The notes beneath the pieces are model-generated. The model had not been told where the DNA came from. It did not search any database and saw only the letters and a list, made by a program, of their open reading frames with translations. Shown one piece after another: positions 43,901-51,864 of a stretch of 64,000 nt of DNA. The translations under genes and the position numbers were made by a program. The DNA comes from Moduliflexus sp964602655 (GTDB taxonomy: Bacteria; Moduliflexota; Moduliflexia; Moduliflexales; Moduliflexaceae): NCBI GenBank assembly GCA_964602655.1, contig CAZRSF010000016.1:28269-92268 (forward strand), in the 5' to 3' direction. Numbering within the stretch: the stretch's first letter is position 1; each line of letters begins with the position of its first letter.

Positions 43901-46613
43901 CCCCGGCGACACGGCGCACATTCTGGTCAAATCGCCCTACGAATCCGCGACCGCGCTGGTCACGGTGGAGCGCGAAGGCGTGATCGAACGCTGGGTCGAG
44001 CCGATCAACGGCAGCGCCGACACGATTGACGTGCCGATTGCGTCGAACCATATTCCGAACGTCTATGTCGGCGTGATTCTGATTCAAGGCCGCGTCGCGT
44101 ATGATAAAATCGAAGATGACCTCGATCTCGGCAAGCCGGGCTTTAAAATCGGGTACGCCGGATTTCAGGTCAATCCATCGGAACGGCGTTTGACCGTCAA
44201 CGTCGCGACTGACAAGGAAGAATATCGCCCCGGCAACGAGGTCGAAATTCAGCTTGACGTGACCGATGTCAACGGTAAAGGGCAGGAAGCCGAAGTCGTC
44301 GTCTCGGTCGTGGATGTCGGCGTGTTGAATCTGATTGGCTACAAAACGCCCGATCCGTTCGACTATTTCTACCGCGAACGCCCGCTCAGCGTGCTGACCT
44401 CCGAACTCCGCAACAATATCGTCGGACAGCGCAATTACAGCGAAAAAGGCGAGCGGCAAGGCGGCGGCGGTCTCGACATGGCGGAAATGATGAAATTGAT
44501 CGAAATGCGCGAAAAATTCCGTCCGACCGCGTATCATAACCCGGAAGTCCGCACCGACGCGAACGGCAAAGCGACTGTGAAATTCATGCTGCCGGACAAC
44601 CTGACGGCGTTCAAAGTCATGGCGACCGCGCACACCAAAGACGCGCATTTCGGCGCGGGCGATAGACGGTTCAAAGTGAACAAAAACTTGATGCTCACCT
44701 CGTCGCTGCCGGCGTTCATGCGCATCGGCGACACGATCAAAGCAGGCGTCATGGCGCACAATCGCACGGAGCAGGACGGACAAGCCGCGATTCAAGCCGA
44801 AGTCGAAGGCGTGGAATTGACGAGCGAAGACGTTCAGCAGCCGACGCTGCCGAAATCGGACAAAGAGGAAGTCTTGTTCAGCTACACCGCCAAAGAAGAG
44901 CGCGACGCGACCTTCATGTTCAGGGGCAAAATGGGCGAGGAAACCGACGGCGTGAAAATCACGATTCCGGTCTTGCTGCATCGTTTGCCGCTCACGACCG
45001 CGCTGTTCGGCAGCACCGCCGAAAACGTCCACCGCGAAACGGTCGTCGTGCCGGATGACGCGACGCCGGGCTGGGGCAACGTGACGGTCTCGCTCGCCTC
45101 CACGATTTTCACCGACATCAAGGGCGGCGTCGAATTCCTGTTCGATTATCCGTATGGCTGCCTTGAGCAGAAAACCTCGCGGATTCTGCCGATTATTCTG
45201 GCGGAAGAACTGATCAAAGGGTTCGAGTTGCATGTGTTCGACGATGACGATTATCGCAAAGTCGTGCAGAACACGCTCGACGAATTCGCTGATTTTCAGC
45301 ATGAAAGCGGCGGATTCGGCTATTGGAAAACGCCGCGCTCGCCGTCGCCGTTCCTCTCGGCGTATGCCGTCTTTGCGCTGAAAATGGCGCAGGAAAAGGG
45401 CTACGCGGTTGACGCGGACATGGAACTGAAAGCCGTGACCTACCTCGAAAACGTGCTGAAAGGCCAGAACGAACGCGCTACCGCCTACCGCTACAGCGAA
45501 TTGGCGTGGAACGCGACCGACGCCTTCATCCTCTACACGTTGAGCCTGTACGACAAATACGAGGCGTCCTACGCCACGCGGCTCTACAACGTGCGCGAGC
45601 GGATGCCGGTGTTCGGAAAAACGCTGCTGCTGAAAGCCGTGATTCGCGGCAAAGGCGACAAATTGATCAGCAAAACGCTGACCAAAGAAATCCTGAACGC
45701 GGCGCGAGTCGAGGCGCGCACGGCGCATTTCGACGAAAGCGACAGCGGCGATCTCGCGTGGATTCATCATTCTAACGTCCGCACCACAGCGGCGGCGGCG
45801 CAAGCGTTGATGGAAACGCAGGGCGTGACGAAGGAAACCGAAAGCTTCATTCCGAAAGCCATCGAATGGCTGCTGCTTGAGCGCAAAAATCAGGCGGCGT
45901 GGCGCACGACGCAGGAAAACCTGTTCGTCTTTTACGCGCTTTCGACCTATCTGAACACCTTCGAAGGGACTGTGCCGAATTTCACCGGAAAAGTGCTGGT
46001 GAACGGTCAGGAAATTCTGGCGGAGACGTTCAAAGGCCGGACTGTGAAACTCGTTGGCGTCGAAACACCGCTGGACGATTTCGCGAAAACGCCGCAGAAC
46101 GCCCTCGAATTTGTCAAAGAAGGCGACGGGCGGTTGTATTACACGGCGACCATGACCTATCTGCCGTCAGGACAGCCCGAACCGATTGACTACGGCATGG
46201 CGGTTCAGAAAAAAATGACCGTCGTGAAAGGGCAGGGCGTCGGCACAGACACGTTCTATCGAGGCGATCTCGTAAAAATCGAATTGACCGTGACGACGCC
46301 GCGCGACCGGCTTTTCGTGGCGTTGGATGATCCGCTTCCGGCGGGTTTCCGGGCGCTGAATTTCGGCTTGCAGACGACGGATCAATCGCTGCGGGAATTT
46401 GTCAAAGGCGACACGTCGTTCGTCTTCAGCGAATACAAGGATGACCGCGTCGTCTTCTACGCCGATTACGTCGAGAAAGGGACGCACACCGTCGCCTATC
46501 TCGTCAGCGCGGAGCATAGCGGCACGTTCAACCTGCCGCCGACGTTCATCTCCGAGATGTACACGCCGGAAGTCTTCGGACAAACCGGCGCGGCGGTCGT
46601 GGATGTAAAGTAA
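40998..46613 (+). CDS. Bacterial alpha-2-macroglobulin
   Basis: A 1871-residue protein of the YfhM/ECAM type, thought to trap proteases that reach the periplasm. A signal peptide (LVKLCFLLFMLSAGLAGAAEQ) lacks a lipobox Cys, unlike E. coli YfhM. MG-type beta domains fill the first 1300 residues (ADEL-like blocks such as YLFTERGIYRPGEEVRIVG and YRPGNEVEIQLDV). The thioester motif GCLEQ is intact (Cys about 1388) in YPYGCLEQKTSRILP, followed by the helical thioester domain and a final beta domain (DDPLPAGFRALN). CAGGAGGA precedes the ATG at 40998. No pbpC lies beside it, which is the usual partner. Confidence 0.94.
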   Translation: MKINLVKLCFLLFMLSAGLAGAAEQPLEIISATPQGDLNSLDDAQAITITFNLPVIALSGVEANVKEVPITLDPPASGTFRWMGTSTLSFTPDAPLAFSMRYVATVKAPVKAVTGETLAEDYTFSFVTPRPQVKDSFPYQEQQQVVLQSPIYLQFDQPVDPAEVAKFATLNKDGAKKSAPISVVAIEKQDMEQGQVYWLEAGNAAQVKILPQQPLDIETVYTLKLKAGLPGKGGNLGMTQPYELKFKTYNNFRVDGLFPARDWECGATFYPEQGIRLTLSNSASGDALMQHLKIVPEAAFEQEEMYETNEFYLQPKFEPTTKYTLTVTAGLQDIFGNELKEDQSFEFTTSDFAPYLTMPSGRMISEAYLGTRFPVKVMNVTDAPLQMKTYRTPEDALKAAKTMGNSEFDLTDPDVDRTYRPDIIHNKVATMPFDLKEALHEGEETGMIGLKIGFNWCDGTLHDYKSLIFLTNLSVSAKFSALNNLFWVTNLKDSSPVADAEVELYDENQQFLWKGKTDDSGFAESPGWKELGLKATSSWEQPWVFALVRSGKDQVIIHSKDGTGLWPYRFGISYEQAAEHQTNDGYLFTERGIYRPGEEVRIVGIIRDKQAGEFVIPNAMKVDVIVRDPEGKEVFKQELPVSEFGSIHFPMTLASNAKLGEYGIECKFPMPAHIELPKEDAEYFNRSVYGNFKVEEFRPVEFEVKVDLPQTEYIKGDAASGKIGATYLFGGAVRNVPLDWNISRSYHIFEPEAPALKGFSFNIYDRNWGGSVAQQTAALDDKGEYQFDYTLKDEDVGAYAYTIEATVTDTNKRQVSGRQQVIVHGGEYYIGLKPASFFASVNNDFVLETVAVNPQETPVAGQNYTVQVKRIWWESARRAGNGGRLYWESEQKEEVAQEFQVTSADAAQTLTLNLDKVGYYKVVADGKDGRGNPIKSEDYFYAVGDGYAAWLRSDDDYVEIVADAKAYRPGDTAHILVKSPYESATALVTVEREGVIERWVEPINGSADTIDVPIASNHIPNVYVGVILIQGRVAYDKIEDDLDLGKPGFKIGYAGFQVNPSERRLTVNVATDKEEYRPGNEVEIQLDVTDVNGKGQEAEVVVSVVDVGVLNLIGYKTPDPFDYFYRERPLSVLTSELRNNIVGQRNYSEKGERQGGGGLDMAEMMKLIEMREKFRPTAYHNPEVRTDANGKATVKFMLPDNLTAFKVMATAHTKDAHFGAGDRRFKVNKNLMLTSSLPAFMRIGDTIKAGVMAHNRTEQDGQAAIQAEVEGVELTSEDVQQPTLPKSDKEEVLFSYTAKEERDATFMFRGKMGEETDGVKITIPVLLHRLPLTTALFGSTAENVHRETVVVPDDATPGWGNVTVSLASTIFTDIKGGVEFLFDYPYGCLEQKTSRILPIILAEELIKGFELHVFDDDDYRKVVQNTLDEFADFQHESGGFGYWKTPRSPSPFLSAYAVFALKMAQEKGYAVDADMELKAVTYLENVLKGQNERATAYRYSELAWNATDAFILYTLSLYDKYEASYATRLYNVRERMPVFGKTLLLKAVIRGKGDKLISKTLTKEILNAARVEARTAHFDESDSGDLAWIHHSNVRTTAAAAQALMETQGVTKETESFIPKAIEWLLLERKNQAAWRTTQENLFVFYALSTYLNTFEGTVPNFTGKVLVNGQEILAETFKGRTVKLVGVETPLDDFAKTPQNALEFVKEGDGRLYYTATMTYLPSGQPEPIDYGMAVQKKMTVVKGQGVGTDTFYRGDLVKIELTVTTPRDRLFVALDDPLPAGFRALNFGLQTTDQSLREFVKGDTSFVFSEYKDDRVVFYADYVEKGTHTVAYLVSAEHSGTFNLPPTFISEMYTPEVFGQTGAAVVDVK

Positions 46614-46620
46614 CATGCAA

Positions 46621-46655
46621 AAGCTGTCAGACACCTTCGAGGTGTCTGACAGCTT
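46621..46655. repeat. CTGTCAGACAC palindrome
   Basis: Perfect 16-bp arms AAGCTGTCAGACACCT and complement around TCG, 7 nt after the alpha-2-macroglobulin stop. No T-run follows this copy. Confidence 0.85.
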
Positions 46656-46686
46656 GAGATTTACGATAAACGAACAAGGAGGAAGA

Positions 46687-47073
46687 ATGTTAAACATGCG
46701 CATATACATAGTCATTGCTCTTCTTAGTTTTGGAATTATTGGATTTATAAGCAATACGTCTTATGCGATTTTAGATTGTAAAGACGAAGAGCGGAGTATT
46801 CAAGAACTGACGAAGCAAGCGATCATCTACAAAGATCAGGTGACTGCTTGTAAAAAAGAAAATACAACACTTTTGCAAGAAAAAGAGAACTTATCGAAAA
46901 AACTTGAAGAGGCGGAACAAGCGTTGACACTTATGGAAGAAAAAGCGCAAAAAGCCCAGACTCATTTGCAATTTGGTTTATTAGGCATCGCGTTAGCCGC
47001 AGGAGTTGGGCTGTTAGCCGGAGTATTTTTGACGGTCAAAACCAAAAACGATGCGCGTCAACGAAATTCATAA
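46687..47073 (+). CDS. Small exported or membrane protein with coiled coil
   Basis: A 128-residue protein: an N-terminal hydrophobic segment (YIVIALLSFGIIGFISNTS), a long charged coiled coil (KKENTTLLQEKENLSKKLEEA onward), and a C-terminal membrane helix (FGLLGIALAAGVGLLAGVFL) with basic tail. This layout suggests a periplasmic coiled coil held at both ends, or a signal peptide plus anchor. AAGGAGGA lies before the ATG. It is lower in GC than the gene before it. Not recognised further; the next gene (24 nt on) is also a membrane protein. Confidence 0.65.
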   Translation: MLNMRIYIVIALLSFGIIGFISNTSYAILDCKDEERSIQELTKQAIIYKDQVTACKKENTTLLQEKENLSKKLEEAEQALTLMEEKAQKAQTHLQFGLLGIALAAGVGLLAGVFLTVKTKNDARQRNS

Positions 47074-47096
47074 TTGTAACGAACGAAAGGAATGTT

Positions 47097-47669
47097 ATGA
47101 GTGAACACGCTGAAAATCAAACAACGGCAATCGTGCCGGTCAAAAAAATTTCGTGGCGTAATTCTGTACAAGAAATCGTATCTTCTACCGGAGCGCTGTC
47201 AAAGCCTGATGTTCCGGCGCTTGATGACGATACCGCGTTAGAGCGCGTCGTTCAAGTGCTTCGATATAATCTACTGTCATTCGAATATGCGATTTCGCCG
47301 AGTGGAGATGTTCGCCGCTGGCTGAAATTCAATTTGCGTCTATTTATCAAAATCGGGATTCCGGTTGTCTTGTTGATGCTATTGCTGCCTCTTCTGCTGA
47401 TTGTGACGAGGCATGTAGATAATTTAACGATGCTGCTCAATCAATTGACAGCGAATTTCCCGATAATCATGGAAAACCTGCTGAAAGGTCTTCTTCTGCT
47501 GTTTATCACGTTTTCTGTCGCATATAGTCTGTTAAAAATCCTAAAACACATCAACCATACAGTCACACAAATTTTAGTTGTGATTGTCGGCGTCATTGCG
47601 ATTGCTATTTTCGCCTATCAATGGTTTGTGCCTGATTTTGTAAAAGGTTGGTTTTCGGCGCTTTTATAG
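47097..47669 (+). CDS. Hypothetical membrane protein (190 aa)
   Basis: About 75 soluble N-terminal residues, then three hydrophobic helices (IGIPVVLLMLLLPLLLIV, LLKGLLLLFITFSVAYSLL, ILVVIVGVIAIAIFAYQWF). GAAAGGAATG contains a reasonable ribosome site. It forms a two-gene unit with the coiled-coil protein. No family recognised. Confidence 0.62.
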   Translation: MSEHAENQTTAIVPVKKISWRNSVQEIVSSTGALSKPDVPALDDDTALERVVQVLRYNLLSFEYAISPSGDVRRWLKFNLRLFIKIGIPVVLLMLLLPLLLIVTRHVDNLTMLLNQLTANFPIIMENLLKGLLLLFITFSVAYSLLKILKHINHTVTQILVVIVGVIAIAIFAYQWFVPDFVKGWFSALL

Positions 47670-47684
47670 GCGGAATAACTGGGA

Positions 47685-47729
47685 GGAGTTTTCGGGCAAA
47701 CCGGCGCGACGGTCGTGGATGTAAAGTAA
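47685..47729 (+). pseudogene. Remnant of the 3' end of a second alpha-2-macroglobulin gene
   Basis: These 45 nt read GVFGQTGATVVDVK-stop and match the last 15 codons of the intact gene (EVFGQTGAAVVDVK-stop) at 41 of 45 positions, two of the differences being silent. The residual match implies a deleted or rearranged paralogue. No other part of that gene is visible nearby. Confidence 0.72.
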
Positions 47730-47749
47730 GGCGGAATTTTGTCAATCGT

Positions 47750-47848
47750 CCCAGGGGTTGAAACCCCCGTCTCTACGCCGCCGCCCTTTCAGGGCGAGAC
47801 TTGCCGCGAAGCGGCAACGGAATAGAGCCGGGGGGTTCAACCCCTGGG
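47750..47848. repeat. Large REP-like palindrome
   Basis: Outer arms CCCAGGGGTTGAA..CCCCC and GGGGGGTTCAACCCCTGGG enclose smaller stems (GCCCTTTCAGGGC, GCCGCGAAGCGGC). The inner CCCTTTCAGGG core is also in the RAYT-associated repeats. Confidence 0.82.
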
Positions 47849-48027
47849 AGCGAACAACATGAACGGAGTAGCGAGTATGACAGAAAAATGATTTGCTTTT
47901 GCGGATATCCCTCTCCATTTGAACCGAATACAACGGCGAGCCTCTCCTTGTTGTCTCAAAACAGCCGCCTATCATGTAATAATCATATTTATGACAACGG
48001 ATTCCTTTTGCGCTCCTGCCATTTTTC

Positions 48028-48056
48028 TTGACACCTTTCCCCCGCTCGTCATAGAA
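48028..48056 (+). promoter_or_regulatory. Promoter of the chemosensory operon
   Basis: TTGACA with 17-nt spacing to ATAGAA, about 100 nt before the first gene. A hairpin (ATTTTGGGG/TTCCCAAAAT, 48058-48083) lies just downstream. Region 47849-48027 shows nothing else. Confidence 0.45.
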
Positions 48057-48104
48057 GATTTTGGGGAACGATTTTCCCAAAATAGAAGTTACCTTTTAAT
48101 CATT

Positions 48105-48133
48105 CAGAGAACTGTTGAACCGTTGGTTCTCTG
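48105..48133. promoter_or_regulatory. Inverted repeat in the leader of the binding-protein gene
   Basis: Perfect 8-bp arms CAGAGAAC/GTTCTCTG with a 13-nt loop, 9 nt before the ribosome site AAGGAG. It could be an operator or an RNA hairpin controlling translation. Confidence 0.4.
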
Positions 48134-48154
48134 AGAAACAACAAGGAGACTGTT

Positions 48155-48895
48155 ATGAAAAAGATCGTTATCATGATCGGTTTGCTGTGTAGTCTGGCAT
48201 GTTCGGCATTTGCGGAGACGATTCAAGTGGTTGGCACGGAATATCCGCCATTTACCTACACGCTGCCGGATGGCAAAATTGGCGGTTTTGCGTTTGATCT
48301 GCTGCGAACCATGTTCGACCAACTCAAGATTGACGCGACCTTTACGCTCTATCCCTGGAAACGCGCGGAAACCATGCTGTCAGAAAATCCCAATACGCTC
48401 GCCTTTCTCGCTCGAAACGAGAAGCGTGAGGCGCTGTATCACTGGGTCGGGCCGGTCTATCCGCGCGCGCTGTATCTCTATCGTCTGAAAAGCCGCCCAG
48501 AAGTTCAACTCAATGCTGTTGAGGATGTCACGCCCTATCGAATCGGCGTTGTTCGCGGCTATTCCAGCATTGCCGAAATTCTTAATGCCGGGGTTCCGCA
48601 AGCGAATCTTGAAGAAGTCTCGAATGATACGCTGAATATCAAAAAGTTGTTCGAACGTCGCATTGATTTGCTGCCCAATAATGACATGGTGTTGGCGAAT
48701 CTCCTGCGGCAAGAAGGACACACGCTCGATGAGGTCGAAAAAGCCTTTGTCATCACGTCAGAAGGAAAAAATGACTTCCACTTCGGGTTGAGCAAGGCGA
48801 CTGACGCGCAGCTTGCGCAACAACTTCAGCAGGCGCTTGAGGCGTTGAAACAGAGCGGCGAATATGATAAAATTCTACAGCAGTATCTACAATAG
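48155..48895 (+). CDS. Periplasmic solute-binding protein (family 3, amino-acid type)
   Basis: A 246-residue exported protein: signal peptide MKKIVIMIGLLCSLACSAFA, then VVGTEYPPFTYTLPDGKIGGFAFDLL, the standard N-terminal lobe of SBP_bac_3 proteins, and YRIGVVRGYSSIAEIL starting the second lobe. No ABC permease is nearby; instead it precedes a chemoreceptor gene by 18 nt. It may deliver a ligand to that receptor rather than to a transporter. AAGGAG lies upstream of the ATG. Confidence 0.85.
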   Translation: MKKIVIMIGLLCSLACSAFAETIQVVGTEYPPFTYTLPDGKIGGFAFDLLRTMFDQLKIDATFTLYPWKRAETMLSENPNTLAFLARNEKREALYHWVGPVYPRALYLYRLKSRPEVQLNAVEDVTPYRIGVVRGYSSIAEILNAGVPQANLEEVSNDTLNIKKLFERRIDLLPNNDMVLANLLRQEGHTLDEVEKAFVITSEGKNDFHFGLSKATDAQLAQQLQQALEALKQSGEYDKILQQYLQ

Positions 48896-48913
48896 CTAAA
48901 GAGGACGTAATTT

Positions 48914-50818
48914 ATGGGCAGCAATCGGGCGCTGTTTACGCATCGCGGGCATAGTATCCAGGTGAAAATCGGCGTGATTATCATTCTGCTGAATACGCTG
49001 TTTTTTGCCGGATTTGGCTTGTATCAGTATATCAGTCGTTCGCGTATCGAGACGAATCAACTGACCATTTTTGCCAGCCGCGTCGCCGAACAATTGGCGG
49101 TCAATGTCAGTTCCCCGCTGTGGGATCTTGATAGCGAGCAGGTCGCGCATTCAGTAGAAGCAGAAATGTTAGATGAAAATATCGAAATGATTATCATCAA
49201 GGATCAAAAGCAAACGATGTTCGTCGGAAAAATGCGCGATCCGTCATGGCAATTGATCGATGTGCCCGAAGCCCATTCCAATGAAACACCTTCGACAGTT
49301 TCGACAATCGTTCAGGAAGGCAAAGAGATTGGGACTGTCGAAGTGTCTTTTACGCGCCGCTTCCTGCAAACGCGGCTAAATCGGACAATGTTGGAGATTG
49401 GCATCATTGCATTTGCCTGCGATGCGGTGTTATTCGGATTACTGATTGTCAGCATACGCTTGCTGCTCATTCGTCCTCTTACGCGACTCCTTAATAACGC
49501 AAATGCCATTGCAGAAGGGAATTTCAGTCAGGATGCGCTTATCCGACAGCAGGACGAAATCGGGGCATTGGCCTCGGCTTTTCAGCAGATGAAAGCCCGT
49601 ATCATGCAGTTCCTTCAGGAGATGCGTCTCCTGGTTCAGGCCGTTCAGCATGGGAAATTAGAGGTGCGCGGACATGTCGAAGCGTTTGCCGGAGATTGGC
49701 GTGAATTGGTGATCGGTGTCAATCAGATGCTTGAATCGGTTGCCGCGCCGATGACTCACATCAATCATTCGCTGGCGCGGGTGGCCGAAGGCGATTTTAC
49801 GGAATCCCTGCGGCTCGACTATCAAGGCGACTTTTTAGTCATGATGCGGCAACTCGAGCAGATGACGGGAACGCTCACGGACGTCGTGCTGAATGTCAAA
49901 GCCGCCGCGCGCGATGTGGCGCAGCGCAGCCAGGAGATGAAGACCGTCGCCGGGCAGATGTCCGAAGGCGCATCCCAGCAAGCTGCCTCGACTGAAGAAG
50001 TGTCCGCTTCTATGGAGGAAATGGCGGCGAATATTCACCAGGCGGCAGAGAATACCAAATCGGCGGAAGCCATTGCGCTTCAATCGGCCAAAGACGTTCA
50101 TGCCGGGCAGGACGCGGTCGCCAAAATGATTCAGGCCATGGCGGTGATTGCCGAGCGCATCTCCGTGATTCAAGACATTGCCAGTCAGACGAATCTGCTC
50201 TCGTTGAATGCCGCCATCGAAGCCGCCAAAGCCCAGGAATACGGCAAAGGATTCAATGTCGTCGCGTTATCGGTACGCGATTTAGCCAATCAAAGCCGCG
50301 CTGCGGCGGAAGAAATCCGGTCGTTGGTGCAGTCGTGCGTCGTCTTATCGGCGCAAGCGGGAAAGGTGCTTGAATCCCTCGTGCCCAATAGCGAGAAAAC
50401 GGCAGAACTCGTGCAGGAAATCAGCGCCGCCGGTCAAGAGCAAGCGCGCGGTCTGGAACATGTCAATCTGGCGTTACAGCAGTTAGATATCGTGACACAG
50501 CAGAATGCGGCGACGGCGGAAGAAGTGGAAGCAACGTCGAACAACCTGACTATCCAGGCGGATGCCTTGCAAACGACGATGGCGTTTTTTACCGTGCATG
50601 AGAGCGTGAACACATCAGAATCCACCGATGAACACTATTGGCAGCAACGGTTTTATGAGCTTGAACGGCAGATGGCCGGAACTCGTGAAACGGTCATTCC
50701 CCATCCTGCCGCCAAACGCACTCCTTCCAAGTCAACCGATCGACCTCGCGATACGACGGGACATACGCAACACGAGTGGAAAAAAGATGAATTGGATGAT
50801 GGGTTCGAGCGGTATTGA
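48914..50818 (+). CDS. Methyl-accepting chemotaxis protein
   Basis: A 634-residue chemoreceptor. First membrane helix near residues 17-39 (VKIGVIIILLNTLFFAGFGLY), a periplasmic sensor of about 130 residues, second helix near 170-190, then HAMP (LIRPLTRLLNNANAIAEGNF) and a second HAMP-like unit. The cytoplasmic signalling tip is IASQTNLLSLNAAIEAAKAQ followed by GKGFNVVALSVRDLANQS, the site of CheA/CheW contact. It changes CheA activity on ligand binding. No CheB/CheR pentapeptide is seen at the C-terminus. It lies between two binding-protein genes. Confidence 0.95.
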   Translation: MGSNRALFTHRGHSIQVKIGVIIILLNTLFFAGFGLYQYISRSRIETNQLTIFASRVAEQLAVNVSSPLWDLDSEQVAHSVEAEMLDENIEMIIIKDQKQTMFVGKMRDPSWQLIDVPEAHSNETPSTVSTIVQEGKEIGTVEVSFTRRFLQTRLNRTMLEIGIIAFACDAVLFGLLIVSIRLLLIRPLTRLLNNANAIAEGNFSQDALIRQQDEIGALASAFQQMKARIMQFLQEMRLLVQAVQHGKLEVRGHVEAFAGDWRELVIGVNQMLESVAAPMTHINHSLARVAEGDFTESLRLDYQGDFLVMMRQLEQMTGTLTDVVLNVKAAARDVAQRSQEMKTVAGQMSEGASQQAASTEEVSASMEEMAANIHQAAENTKSAEAIALQSAKDVHAGQDAVAKMIQAMAVIAERISVIQDIASQTNLLSLNAAIEAAKAQEYGKGFNVVALSVRDLANQSRAAAEEIRSLVQSCVVLSAQAGKVLESLVPNSEKTAELVQEISAAGQEQARGLEHVNLALQQLDIVTQQNAATAEEVEATSNNLTIQADALQTTMAFFTVHESVNTSESTDEHYWQQRFYELERQMAGTRETVIPHPAAKRTPSKSTDRPRDTTGHTQHEWKKDELDDGFERY

Positions 50819-50884
50819 TGCCGACGCGCACACGATTGAGCGTGCACCATCACCCAGCAAACATCACAGAAAGGAGCGAATATT

Positions 50885-51802
50885 ATGCGCAAGACAAAAA
50901 GACGTGTTCTCATGTTGTTTTGTTGGCTTACGGCGATCATGATCGCGCAGGCCGATATTGTTCGGGCGCAGGACGCCGTCTCAACGCCAGCCGTCATTCG
51001 GCATCCGACCGGACAATCCGAAAAAGACAAGCGCTACGAGTACATGATCAAACTGCTCCGGCTGATTCTTGATCATACCACCGCCACGCAGGGCGCGTAT
51101 GAGCTTCAGCCCAATACCATGCCGATGGGGCCGGAGCGGATGATCAAAGACGTGGTGGACGGGAAATTGGACGTGATCCAATTCCCGATCAGCGAACGCG
51201 CCAACGCGGAACTGCTGCCGATTCGCATTCCGATGCGCAAAGGGCTGTTAGGCTGGCGGATTCTTCTGATTCGCAGCGAAGATCAGGAGCGTTTCGCGCA
51301 GGTGAAGACGTTGGAGGAGTTGAAACGATTCAGAGCCGGTTATGGGGAACAATGGGCGGATTTGCCGATCTTGCAGGCGAATGTCGCAGATGTCGTCACG
51401 TCGAATCAATATGATTCCTTGTTTGTGATGCTTGCCGGAAAACGTTTCGACTATCTGCATCGCGGCTTGCACGAACCCTGGGCGGAACTTGAGGCGCGGA
51501 AAGAACAATTGCCGAATCTGTGGGTCGAAGAGACGCTGCTGCTGCATTATCCGATTGGCAACTATTTGTATGTCAGCAAAGACAACCCGCAACTCGCCAA
51601 ACGCCTGGAAGACGGCTTTCGCGCCACGATTGCCGATGGTTCGTTCGAACAACTGTTTCAGGCCGAATACGGCGAAATTATTCGAAAGGTCAATATCAAA
51701 CAGCGAACGCTGATCGAATTGACCAATCCGATCCTGCCGCAAGACATGCTGCCGGACGATCCGACGCTCTGGCTGACGTTCGACGATCTTGCGCGCTATT
51801 AG
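50885..51802 (+). CDS. Periplasmic binding-protein-like protein
   Basis: A 305-residue exported protein (signal VLMLFCWLTAIMIAQADIVRA). The two-lobe pattern is seen in DVVDGKLDVIQFPISERAN and in LGWRILLIRSEDQERF..LEELKRFRAGYG, with YPIGNYLYVSKDNPQLAKRLEDGFRA near the C-terminus, as in SBP_bac_3-like sensors. It is not the same subgroup as the first gene of this operon. AAAGGAGCG precedes the ATG. The likely role is ligand recognition for the chemoreceptor upstream. Confidence 0.75.
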   Translation: MRKTKRRVLMLFCWLTAIMIAQADIVRAQDAVSTPAVIRHPTGQSEKDKRYEYMIKLLRLILDHTTATQGAYELQPNTMPMGPERMIKDVVDGKLDVIQFPISERANAELLPIRIPMRKGLLGWRILLIRSEDQERFAQVKTLEELKRFRAGYGEQWADLPILQANVADVVTSNQYDSLFVMLAGKRFDYLHRGLHEPWAELEARKEQLPNLWVEETLLLHYPIGNYLYVSKDNPQLAKRLEDGFRATIADGSFEQLFQAEYGEIIRKVNIKQRTLIELTNPILPQDMLPDDPTLWLTFDDLARY

Positions 51803-51812
51803 TCAGGACGCC

Positions 51813-51855
51813 ACAGCGGAACGTCGCAGAGAATCTCGTTGCAACGTTCCGCTGT
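51813..51855. terminator. Bidirectional terminator-like inverted repeat
   Basis: Perfect 12-bp arms ACAGCGGAACGT/ACGTTCCGCTGT with a 19-nt loop, between the convergent binding-protein gene and the selenoprotein gene. Confidence 0.6.
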
Positions 51856-51864
51856 CTGCGTCAT

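Noticed and set aside
43056..45803. A 915-codon frame antisense to the alpha-2-macroglobulin gene
   Set aside because: Its Arg/His/Phe-rich composition is that of a codon-position shadow of a GC3-rich gene, and the opposite strand has a complete well-defined protein.
47801..48134. Short frames in the gap before the chemosensory operon
   Set aside because: They run through REP hairpins and promoter-like DNA and have no ribosome site or coherent composition.
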